Below are positions 7,690 through 14,964 of a DNA stretch of 33,113 bases, piece after piece. The notes under the pieces are model-generated. The model was given only the letters and a program-made list of their open reading frames with translations. It ran no database searches and was not told the origin of the DNA. Position numbers and translations under genes: made by a program. Positions within the stretch are counted from its first letter, which is position 1. Every line of letters starts with the position of its first letter. The DNA is taken from contig JAFTQT010000111.1 of assembly GCA_017462615.1 (NCBI GenBank), forward strand, positions 1 through 33,113. The letters are read 5' to 3'. This DNA is from Clostridia bacterium (lineage in GTDB: Bacteria; Bacillota; Clostridia; Oscillospirales; CAG-272).

Positions 7690-8297
7690 AGCTCTCCTCC
7701 TTTTTTCGCACCGTTTTGGCACTTATTGTGCTTGGCGCCACAAAGCGAGAGGAGGTAGGAGCCGACACCCAAAGCGCCTCCTACCAAAATATAATAAATG
7801 GCAGAAACGCGGATGGCCAGCAGCGAGAAGGTCAGCATCGACACCACCGTTAAAGAAAATACAATCAGCGGAAAGGGGCGTTTTTTCATTTTCTTCAGCA
7901 TTTTCAGCCCTGCGCCGAGGATCAGGAAGATCACCGCTGCCTGAATGCCCCGAAAGGCCGCCGCCACCACGCGCAGAGAGAGAAACGCCTCAAAAAACAG
8001 GGATATGACAAAAACAACGGTGATGGAGGGAATGCACATGCCCAAGGTGGCCACCAGAGACCCGAAAAAGCCTGCCACCCGATATCCAATCCAGGTGGCG
8101 GCATTGATGGCAATAGGACCGGGGGTAGACTCGGCAATGGCCACCATATCCATAAATTCCTCGTTGTCGATCCATTTCTTTTCGCTGACGAACTCGTTTT
8201 CCAGCAGGGCGATCATGGCATAGCCGCCCCCGAAGGTGAAAAGGCCGATCTTCAGCATGGTGAAAAAGAGGCGCAGAATCAGCTTATTCTTTGACAT
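7686..8297 (-). CDS. Chromate transporter family protein, first half-size subunit
   Basis: About 203 residues with six hydrophobic segments. It carries the CHR family motifs FTFGGGYAMIALL and AIAESTPGPIAINAATWIGYR. It is the upstream partner of the gene ending at 7120 and overlaps it by four bases, which argues for equal production and hetero-oligomer formation. I place the start at the ATG at 8297 (MSKNKLILRLFF); a GTG at 8306 three codons earlier is possible. The gene overlaps the 3-prime end of the lgt-like gene by 14 bases. A role in chromate export is only a family name here. Confidence 0.9.
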   Translation of the reverse strand: MSKNKLILRLFFTMLKIGLFTFGGGYAMIALLENEFVSEKKWIDNEEFMDMVAIAESTPGPIAINAATWIGYRVAGFFGSLVATLGMCIPSITVVFVISLFFEAFLSLRVVAAAFRGIQAAVIFLILGAGLKMLKKMKKRPFPLIVFSLTVVSMLTFSLLAIRVSAIYYILVGGALGVGSYLLSLCGAKHNKCQNGAKKGGEL

Positions 8298-9072
8298 TTT
8301 CAACACCGTCCGGGTACTTTTCCTGCAGGTAGCGCAGGAAAAAGATCAAGCTGATGCCAATAGCGATCATCACCAGCGACCAGAACTGGGAGGGAGACAG
8401 GGCGCCGAAAAGCTTGCCGCGATCATCGCCCCGCAGATACTCCAAAAAGAAGCGGAAAAGGCCGTAGCCGATGAAATAGACGCTGAGGCCGTGGCGGAAA
8501 TGCCACTTCAGATACAAAAGCGAGCACAGGCCAAAGAGCAAAAAGAGAAAGATCGCCTCGTAAAGCTGGGTGGGATGCACCTTTTGAAAATGGCCGGGAA
8601 ACAGCACGCCAAAGGCGCTATCCGTAGGCTTGCCGTAGCAGCAGCCGGCGAAAAAGCAGCCGATACGCCCACAGGCGTGAGCAATGAGGATGCAGCAGGG
8701 CGGCAGAGAGAGGATGCGGGTCAAGCGCTCCTTGTAGCGCCGCCGCATAATGGCATACACCGTGAGGAAGCATGCCGCGCCGCCGATAAGGCCGCCGATG
8801 AAGGTCAGATTATCCAGGCTGAACCGAAAGCCCAGCGCAGGATATTTGATATAATTGTAGATTGCCTGAAAGAGCGCCGCGGAAAGCAGACCCACGAAAA
8901 TGGAAAGCAGACCATTGTAAAACAGGAAATCCACAAAAGCGGGCTCGATATTTTTGATCTTGGCATACAGCATCAGTACGCCCAAGGCGGCCATGATGCC
9001 CACGGCGATCATCACGCCGTACATATAAATGGGGAAGCGACCAAACAGATTCACGATGGGTTGAGGTAGCAT
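8284..9072 (-). CDS. Divergent prolipoprotein diacylglyceryl transferase (Lgt) family membrane protein
   Basis: 262 residues, about seven membrane helices, clearly of the Lgt family: HPTQLYEAI near residue 163 and FRFFLEYLRGDDRG near 215-228 (conserved Arg and Glu) are present. However the Lgt signature is altered. Where the phosphatidylglycerol-binding motif of true Lgt has GRxGNFxN, this protein has GRIGCFFAGCCYG (about residues 134-146), and the usual catalytic His in the FHGGLIG loop is replaced by Ile (LTFIGGLIGG). It therefore may not be the housekeeping Lgt, although the window encodes two lipoproteins that need one. It lies in a surface-glycan operon. What it transfers is unknown. Confidence 0.82.
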   Translation of the reverse strand: MLPQPIVNLFGRFPIYMYGVMIAVGIMAALGVLMLYAKIKNIEPAFVDFLFYNGLLSIFVGLLSAALFQAIYNYIKYPALGFRFSLDNLTFIGGLIGGAACFLTVYAIMRRRYKERLTRILSLPPCCILIAHACGRIGCFFAGCCYGKPTDSAFGVLFPGHFQKVHPTQLYEAIFLFLLFGLCSLLYLKWHFRHGLSVYFIGYGLFRFFLEYLRGDDRGKLFGALSPSQFWSLVMIAIGISLIFFLRYLQEKYPDGVENVKE

Positions 9073-9111
9073 AATTTCTCCTTTTAGTGGCAGAATGGGG
9101 TGAAAAAAGCC

Positions 9112-9309
9112 TTATTTTGACTTGTAATACAGCATGCAGTGGCAATAGCCCTCAAAATCCTTGTCCTTGATCTGATCCCGGAACTCCTTGCACATGCATT
9201 TGTTCTCCGGCGTGCGCTCCAGGCGGCAGGGGCAATAACCGCCGGTGCGCTCCAGTCCCTCGCGGATGGCCTTCACGATCTCAAGATCGGTATTTTCCGT
9301 AATTTTCAT
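9112..9309 (-). CDS. Small ferredoxin:thioredoxin reductase catalytic-domain-like protein
   Basis: 65 residues. The pattern is CPCR, then about eight residues, CMCKEF, and near the C terminus GYCHC: three Cys-x-Cys/Cys-His-Cys elements like those of the ferredoxin:thioredoxin reductase catalytic beta chain, which hold a 4Fe-4S cluster beside a redox-active disulfide. The N-terminal helix (ITENTDLEIVKAIREGLERTGG) fits the same fold. No thioredoxin or second FTR subunit is nearby. A good ribosome site (AAAGGAG) precedes the ATG. It is a stand-alone member; redox role and partner are inferred, not shown. Confidence 0.8.
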   Translation of the reverse strand: MKITENTDLEIVKAIREGLERTGGYCPCRLERTPENKCMCKEFRDQIKDKDFEGYCHCMLYYKSK

Positions 9310-9335
9310 GATAGGATTCTCCTTTTTTGATTAGT

Positions 9336-11921
9336 TTATCTCTCCGCATCGAAAAGATGTAGCGCATCGTACAATTTTCCGCGCTGGCCGGCGGAGTGAA
9401 GCATCCGAACGGGCGAAACACCCCGATCTCCCCGGAAGAGACGGCATATCACCCAAAACGGTACGAAAAACAGCAGCAGCGGCGGGCATTTTTTTGTCAG
9501 CGGCCAGCGGACGTTGCATTTTTCCTTCACGTTCAGAAGTGCTGTTGCGAGGGGGCCCCTGCCCTCCTTGCGATGGAGCGTTACCACCGCGCTGCCGGCA
9601 TAGGCCTCGCTGCCCTTGCCGAAATTACCGCCAGCAAGAAAATCGGCGTAAAGCCGATCGGCAAGATGCGCGTCGCCACCCGCGAAGGGATTTTCATTGG
9701 GCGCAAGCCCCAGATGGCGCACGCAGACCAGCGTTACGGTCTCCGCAAAGCGGTAAAGGCCACATGCCCGCAGCACAGGCAGCAGGCGTGGCGTCAGCGC
9801 CGCGTCCCATTCCTTTTTCACAAAAAGGGCGTAGTCCATCATCTGCCGCAGGCCAAGCCCACCCTCCCGCATATGCTGCTGCATATGTAAAAGCAAAATG
9901 AGCGCCTGGTGGAAGGGGTCGGGTACGGGAATGGTATCGCCGCCAAGCGGCGCCTCCACCGCCGTATCCAGCGTATCGGCAAGCAGCGTCTCCACGCGCG
10001 CGCCCATCTCGCCCTCCGGAATACCGGCCACGGCGCGATGCAGCTCAATGACGCATTTTCCCTTTTGAAAAGCAGCGTGACGGGCATCGGGCTCCGGCTC
10101 CCGCTGATAACCGGACGAGAGCAAAAGCGCCTCTGCCCGGGCGTAATCCTCACCGCGCACCAGGCAATCGATGTCACCGGACACGCGCAGCTCTGGGGTG
10201 GGGTAATGCCGCGCCACCGCGTCACCCTTGAGGATCACGGCGGGAATGGCCGCCTCACGCAACTGAGCAAGCAGCCATCTGCGCACACCGGCCAGCGTTT
10301 CGTTTTGCCGCAGCAGCGTCACGGAAAGATCCTGCAGCTCCAGCAGCGTCTCCGGAGGGAGCGTATCCTCGGGCAGATACCCATACCCCTCCCCCAGCAC
10401 GCCAAATACCATATGTGCCTTAGCAAGCGCCAGCACCGCTCCGTGATCCACGTCGGTGGGCAAAGCGGGCGGCGTCTCAGTGGCGGCGGTGGCAAGCAGC
10501 GCGGAAAGCGCCGCCTCCGTCTTCTGCTCCTCCCGCGTTTTCTCTGTCTCCAGGTGATGCTCCAGGAACAGAAAGATCATCACCGCCACAAGTTCGTAGG
10601 GCATGGGGCAAAACTCACCGGGATTCACCTGGGACATCAGCAAAAGACCGATATAGCAAAGCGACAGCGCCCGGGAAAGGGCATCCGGCGTTTTCTTCAT
10701 CAACACGAAGCGGCGCCACAGCAGCACGCCCCAGCCAAGGGTGCCTACAAGGCCAAGCCCCGCCACCACCTGGGGGATCATCATGTGATACCAATTCATG
10801 GCAAAGGTTTTGGGATTGTAGATATCCGCGTTTCCGGTGTAGCCAAGGCCCACGCCGAATATGGGATGGCCGAGGAAATCCTCCACCGCCCGCTTCAGCA
10901 GCAGCACGCGCGGCTCGTCGCCCTGTATAAAGCCGCCCGCAAAGCGGAAGGAATAAAATTTCAGCAGAAAGCCACCGGCGGCAAGGGCAGCCACTGCCAG
11001 CAGCACGAGCAGCACCAAATTGCGCTTGCGATGTCGTACGTCACGGCGCAGCAGATACAAAAAGCAAAGCCCGAAGAGCGCCACGCCCATCAAAAGCCCG
11101 CCGCGGGATCCGGTCAGCAGCAGCGCGAACAGAATACCGAGACCGCCCAGCAGGTGCCATCCCCTGCCCTTTTGGGCAAAGTAGAAGGGGGCGGGAAGGC
11201 CGAGGAGCATATACGTGGCAAACACGTTGCGATTGTCAATGCTGATGAGACGCAGGTGACCGTAGATCTCCAGGTCGTCCTTCATCCATACCAGCCGCTC
11301 TGCGTAAAAATGCAGGGTGAAGAAGGCGGCGCAAGCGGCGGTCACGTACAGAGCCGTCAGCAGCAGCAAACGCGTGTCGTAGTCACGGCGACGGGCAAGC
11401 TGTGCCTTCAGGATCAGATACAGTCCCACCATGCCAAAGCCGAGGCCGAATACGTAATAAAGAGTGGCCGGGCGGAAATATTCGGCGGCGGAAAGGCATC
11501 CCACGCCGCCCAGCGTCGTGCCCACGGAAACCGCCATCAGCCCCGCAAAGGAATAGCCGACGCGGTAGCGGCCGCGATAATAGATAAAGTGGAACAGCAG
11601 CGCCGCCACCACGGGGATGGCAAGCCAGATGAAGCCGATGAAGATCTCATAAGGGTTATCCTCATGGCAATAGGAAACCAGCACCGTCAAAAGCAAAAAG
11701 GGACAGGTGGTGGCGAAAACATCGTCGGAAAGGACGAGGATCAGCACGGTCAGCACCACAAAGCCGACCGCTACCGGAATTTGCCAATGCAGCGCCGTGG
11801 CGGCACATTCCACCATAGCCAGCATCAGCATAAAGGTAGGGGAAACGAGGAAGCGGCGCAGCCGCTGCAGCCACAAGGGCGCCATGGCGTGAAGATCGCC
11901 TCCCAGGGCAGATGCTTCCAT
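9336..11921 (-). CDS. Fusion: O-antigen-ligase-like membrane domain plus C-terminal nucleotidyltransferase domain
   Basis: 861 residues in one uninterrupted frame. Residues 1 to about 450 form a polytopic membrane domain with 11-13 hydrophobic segments and a large outer loop (about 320-390), the layout of Wzy polymerases and WaaL ligases. A charged linker (about 455-475) leads to a soluble region. There, at about 560-600, ILKGDAVARHYPTPELR followed by SGDIDCLVRGEDYARAEALL matches the nucleotidyltransferase family NTP_transf_5 (PF14907), with the G-x-D-x-D-type metal ligands, then an HRAV segment and a helical C terminus. Such nucleotidyltransferases usually occur as separate proteins in polysaccharide or peptide clusters. 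It lies behind two glycosyltransferase genes with a gap of 31 bases. The start is an ATG with AAAGGAG upstream. Substrates are unknown. Confidence 0.82.
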   Translation of the reverse strand: MEASALGGDLHAMAPLWLQRLRRFLVSPTFMLMLAMVECAATALHWQIPVAVGFVVLTVLILVLSDDVFATTCPFLLLTVLVSYCHEDNPYEIFIGFIWLAIPVVAALLFHFIYYRGRYRVGYSFAGLMAVSVGTTLGGVGCLSAAEYFRPATLYYVFGLGFGMVGLYLILKAQLARRRDYDTRLLLLTALYVTAACAAFFTLHFYAERLVWMKDDLEIYGHLRLISIDNRNVFATYMLLGLPAPFYFAQKGRGWHLLGGLGILFALLLTGSRGGLLMGVALFGLCFLYLLRRDVRHRKRNLVLLVLLAVAALAAGGFLLKFYSFRFAGGFIQGDEPRVLLLKRAVEDFLGHPIFGVGLGYTGNADIYNPKTFAMNWYHMMIPQVVAGLGLVGTLGWGVLLWRRFVLMKKTPDALSRALSLCYIGLLLMSQVNPGEFCPMPYELVAVMIFLFLEHHLETEKTREEQKTEAALSALLATAATETPPALPTDVDHGAVLALAKAHMVFGVLGEGYGYLPEDTLPPETLLELQDLSVTLLRQNETLAGVRRWLLAQLREAAIPAVILKGDAVARHYPTPELRVSGDIDCLVRGEDYARAEALLLSSGYQREPEPDARHAAFQKGKCVIELHRAVAGIPEGEMGARVETLLADTLDTAVEAPLGGDTIPVPDPFHQALILLLHMQQHMREGGLGLRQMMDYALFVKKEWDAALTPRLLPVLRACGLYRFAETVTLVCVRHLGLAPNENPFAGGDAHLADRLYADFLAGGNFGKGSEAYAGSAVVTLHRKEGRGPLATALLNVKEKCNVRWPLTKKCPPLLLFFVPFWVICRLFRGDRGVSPVRMLHSAGQRGKLYDALHLFDAER

Positions 11922-11952
11922 CGGGTACTCCTTTCTTACCTATAACGGTATT

Positions 11953-13053
11953 TTAATTATCCCCATAAACGGGGTGGATTTTCAGATAAATTTCGTAGGC
12001 GTGACGGGTCTTTCCCGCCGCGTCTGACCAACGAAAGTGAGCAAGACGCTCCCGGGCCAGCTCTCCATCTGCCACCATACGGCCGTCTACCACGTTGGCC
12101 ATCAGCTCTGACAGCTTTTCCGCATCGTGGGGCGGGAAATACCACCCGTAATCCTCCGAGACCTCTCGGTTGGTGGGGATGTCGCTGAGCAAAAGCGGCA
12201 AGCCACAGACCATGCACTCGGTCTGAGGCGAGCCGAAGCCCTCGTAGATGCTGGGGAACACGAAGGCTGCCGCCTCCTGATACAGCTTGGCGCAATCGGC
12301 GGCGGAAACGTAGCCCGCAAAGCGAATATCCCCCAAAACGGGTGGCTTTTTTGCCATTTGATGATAAACCTCTGCGCCAAAGCCGTCCCGCCCTGCGATC
12401 ACCAGCGAAAAGTCATCGCCGTCACCGGCTTCACAAAGTCGACGGTATGCCTCGATGAGCACACCCAGGTTCTTGCGCCTTTCAACGGTGCCCATAAACA
12501 GGAAAAATTTTCCCTTTTTCAGCCCCGTGAGGGCACTATTTTCATAATCCTCGGCCACGACGGTGTCGGCGGTGCCCTCGTAATAGCCCGGATGCACCGC
12601 TACCACCTTGTCCTTCGCCTTCGGGAATCGGGCGATCAGCTCCTGGCGAATGGCCTCGGATACCGTAAAAAGCAGATCGGCCCGCTTCACCGCCCGGCGG
12701 ATCATTATGCGATTGTAGATCGCGTAAGCCCGAGGCAGCGTCTCCGGATGGCAGAAGGCGGTAAGATCGTGAACGGTCACGGCGGCCAGCACGTTCTGCG
12801 GCATTTTGCGCGGCATGGCGTAGTTGGCGTAGTGCACCACGTCAAGATCCGCGATCTTCCGGCGATAGGCGGCAGAATCCAGGTACCGCAAATAAACAAG
12901 TCGCGCCCGTCGGCGGGGACCCGCGGCGGCAAAGTCCTCCCGCATCACCACAGTATCCGGCAGGGCGGCAAGACCTTCAGCCAGATATTTGGCGTAATTG
13001 CCGATACCTGTGCCAACGCTTGCCTGCAGACCGTCGTCGATGAGAATTTTCAT
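11953..13053 (-). CDS. Glycosyltransferase family 4 (GT-B fold), acceptor unknown
   Basis: 366 residues. It starts MKILIDDGLQASVGTGIGNYAKYLAEGL, the glycine-rich N-terminal loop of GT-B enzymes, and has a C-terminal donor-binding half with GTVERRKNLGVLIEAY, FAGYVS, and FPSIYEGFGSPQTECMVCG (about residues 260-278) containing the E-x7-E motif of GT4 retaining transferases. It is cytosolic with peripheral membrane association likely. It overlaps nothing and lies 12 bases behind the preceding glycosyltransferase. It presumably adds one sugar to the lipid-linked glycan of this operon. The donor could be the heptose nucleotide made by the upstream genes, but nothing in the sequence proves that. Confidence 0.9.
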   Translation of the reverse strand: MKILIDDGLQASVGTGIGNYAKYLAEGLAALPDTVVMREDFAAAGPRRRARLVYLRYLDSAAYRRKIADLDVVHYANYAMPRKMPQNVLAAVTVHDLTAFCHPETLPRAYAIYNRIMIRRAVKRADLLFTVSEAIRQELIARFPKAKDKVVAVHPGYYEGTADTVVAEDYENSALTGLKKGKFFLFMGTVERRKNLGVLIEAYRRLCEAGDGDDFSLVIAGRDGFGAEVYHQMAKKPPVLGDIRFAGYVSAADCAKLYQEAAAFVFPSIYEGFGSPQTECMVCGLPLLLSDIPTNREVSEDYGWYFPPHDAEKLSELMANVVDGRMVADGELARERLAHFRWSDAAGKTRHAYEIYLKIHPVYGDN

Positions 13054-13065
13054 ATGCAGATCAGC

Positions 13066-14319
13066 TCAAAGCCCCAGCTTTGCAAACTCCTTAAAGATTT
13101 CTTGCCACGAGAAATGCGCCGCCACGTGGGCGTGCGCCTCGTCGCCCAGCACGCCGCAGCGCGCCTTATCAAACAACAGATACGAGACCTCCGAGGCGAT
13201 GGCGGCATCCTCCTCGGCCACCAGCAGCGCCGGTGAGGGCAGGATCCCCTCGGCACCAACCGCGTTGGTCACCACGGGCAGCCCCATGGCCATGGCCTCC
13301 AGAATTTTGGTCTTGATGCCGCTGCCGAAGGCAATGGGCGAGAGCATACATTGCCATCTGCCCACCACAGGCACGAGGCTCTCCACCTCCCCAAGCAGCC
13401 GGACACCCGGCACGTCCCGGTAGCGCTCCCGCACCTCCGGGGGACAGGGACCTACCACCTCAAAGGTAAAATTACCCTCCAAACGGGGCAGGATATGCTG
13501 TACGATCCGATCCAGCGAGGCCACGTTGGCGGCCACGTGGAGATTGCCCACAAAGCCAAAGGTGCGGTGGGCCTTGTGCATCCGCAACGCGGCGGAAAAG
13601 GCCTCCACGTCCACGCCCATGGGCACGGCCACCGTTTTTTCCTCGCCAAGGACGCGGTTAAAGGCGGCGGTCTCCTCCGGAGAGACCAGGATCACGCCGT
13701 CGGCCTTCTTGGCATAATAGACCTCCGCGCGCTGCAGACGCTTCTGCTCGAAGCGCAGCACCCATTTGCCCACAACGCCCCGGCAAAGCAGCCGATCCGC
13801 CAGCGTGGACATACCGCCCGCGTAGCGTCCGGCCACACTCACGTCTCCCACACCCGCCGCCAGCTGGCGGCTGTAGCGCAGGGAGAGCAGATCGTCCAGA
13901 TCCAGTATTTTTCGTACCGTCCGGGGGGTAATGGCGTCCATATAGGGCGCGGTACGGATCATATCGAAGATCACGACCTCCGCCGCAAGCTCCTTGGCGA
14001 AGGCGGCGATAGCCGCCGCGTTTTTGCGGCTATAGTACAGCGCGCATTGCAGCGGCCAGCGGTTTTTACCAAAAAGGCTGCGCAAAAGGAGGTTGCGGAG
14101 CTTTTCTCCCTTGCCCACAGGCGCCGCGAAGCGAACCACGCGGATAAAATCCGGCTTACCTTCCGCCGTGCGCGGCTGATCCCACTCCGGGAACACGTAA
14201 AGCGACACCTCAAAACCCCGCTCCGAGAGCCCCCGGCAGTAGTGCCAAAGAGAGACCTTTCGACCGCTGGTGGTAGGCCAGGGCAGACGGGAGGTGACGA
14301 ACAGTAATTGCTTTTTCAT
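13066..14319 (-). CDS. Glycosyltransferase family 4 (GT-B fold), WsaF/ALG-like group
   Basis: 417 residues from the ATG at 14319; a TTG at 14325 that overlaps the gmhA stop (TTGA) is an alternative start. The N-terminal part has FVTSRLPWPTTSGRK, a typical acceptor-binding start of GT4 enzymes that act on surface polysaccharides. The C-terminal half has GFVGNLHVAANV, RLLGEVESLVPVVG and SPIAFGSGIKTKILEAMAMG (about 340-360) followed by GLPVVTN, where the second Glu of the donor site is seen. It is the third gene of the heptose operon, directly after gmhA. Sugar specificity cannot be read from sequence. Confidence 0.9.
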   Translation of the reverse strand: MKKQLLFVTSRLPWPTTSGRKVSLWHYCRGLSERGFEVSLYVFPEWDQPRTAEGKPDFIRVVRFAAPVGKGEKLRNLLLRSLFGKNRWPLQCALYYSRKNAAAIAAFAKELAAEVVIFDMIRTAPYMDAITPRTVRKILDLDDLLSLRYSRQLAAGVGDVSVAGRYAGGMSTLADRLLCRGVVGKWVLRFEQKRLQRAEVYYAKKADGVILVSPEETAAFNRVLGEEKTVAVPMGVDVEAFSAALRMHKAHRTFGFVGNLHVAANVASLDRIVQHILPRLEGNFTFEVVGPCPPEVRERYRDVPGVRLLGEVESLVPVVGRWQCMLSPIAFGSGIKTKILEAMAMGLPVVTNAVGAEGILPSPALLVAEEDAAIASEVSYLLFDKARCGVLGDEAHAHVAAHFSWQEIFKEFAKLGL

Positions 14320-14321
14320 AC

Positions 14322-14963
14322 TCAAACTTCAAAAAAATCGCTTTCCAGCATCATACAAAGGGCGTGGTAGATGGGCAGCTGCAGCTCCTGCACAAGATAA
14401 GTATCCCGTGCGGGCAACCGCACGGTGGCATCGGCCACGGCAGCGAGCCTACCGCCGCTCTCACCGGTCAGCAGCACCACCCGCATGCCCTTGGCATGCG
14501 CGGTCACCGCCGCCAGCATCAGATTTTCCGCGTTACCGGAGGTGGAAAGGCAAAGCAGCACGTCTCCCGCCTTACCGTAGCCCCAGACCTGCTGTGCAAA
14601 CACGGCGTGGGAATCCCTGTCGTTGGCAAAGGCGGTGGAAAGGGCGCTGTGCTCCGTGAGGGCGATGGCCGGTAGAGCGCCCTGCAGCGCCTCGCCCAGA
14701 CGCATACCGCGCTCCGGATCCAACGCCAACAGCTTTTTGTACACCTCATCGTTCAGCGGACGCTTCTTCAAAAAGCCCTTCATCAGCTCTCCCACAATGT
14801 GATCGGCATCGGCGGCAGACCCACCGTTGCCCGCCACCAAGAGCTTTCCCCCGGCAGCAAAGCATTCCCGCAGGAGGGCGTGAGCCGCAAGCAGCCCCTC
14901 CTCCACGACGGCAAGGCCGGGATAACGGGCGATCAGATCGCGTAATATTTCTCTGTAGGCCAT
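14322..14963 (-). CDS. gmhA: Sedoheptulose 7-phosphate isomerase (phosphoheptose isomerase)
   Basis: 213-residue SIS-domain enzyme that converts sedoheptulose 7-phosphate to D-glycero-D-manno-heptose 7-phosphate, the first step of nucleotide-heptose synthesis. Motifs: LLVAGNGGSAADADHIVGELMKG (about 40-62) with the sugar-phosphate-binding Ser and the metal/catalytic acidic residue, LSTSGNAENLM (about 122-132) and the C-terminal ELQLPIYHALCMMLE with the conserved His. The length is slightly above the usual 190-200. It is separated by one base from the upstream heptose fusion gene. Its presence beside a GmhB-type phosphatase domain makes the heptose assignment strong, as opposed to a general SIS protein. 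Confidence 0.93.
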   Translation of the reverse strand: MAYREILRDLIARYPGLAVVEEGLLAAHALLRECFAAGGKLLVAGNGGSAADADHIVGELMKGFLKKRPLNDEVYKKLLALDPERGMRLGEALQGALPAIALTEHSALSTAFANDRDSHAVFAQQVWGYGKAGDVLLCLSTSGNAENLMLAAVTAHAKGMRVVLLTGESGGRLAAVADATVRLPARDTYLVQELQLPIYHALCMMLESDFFEV

Positions 14964-14964
14964 A

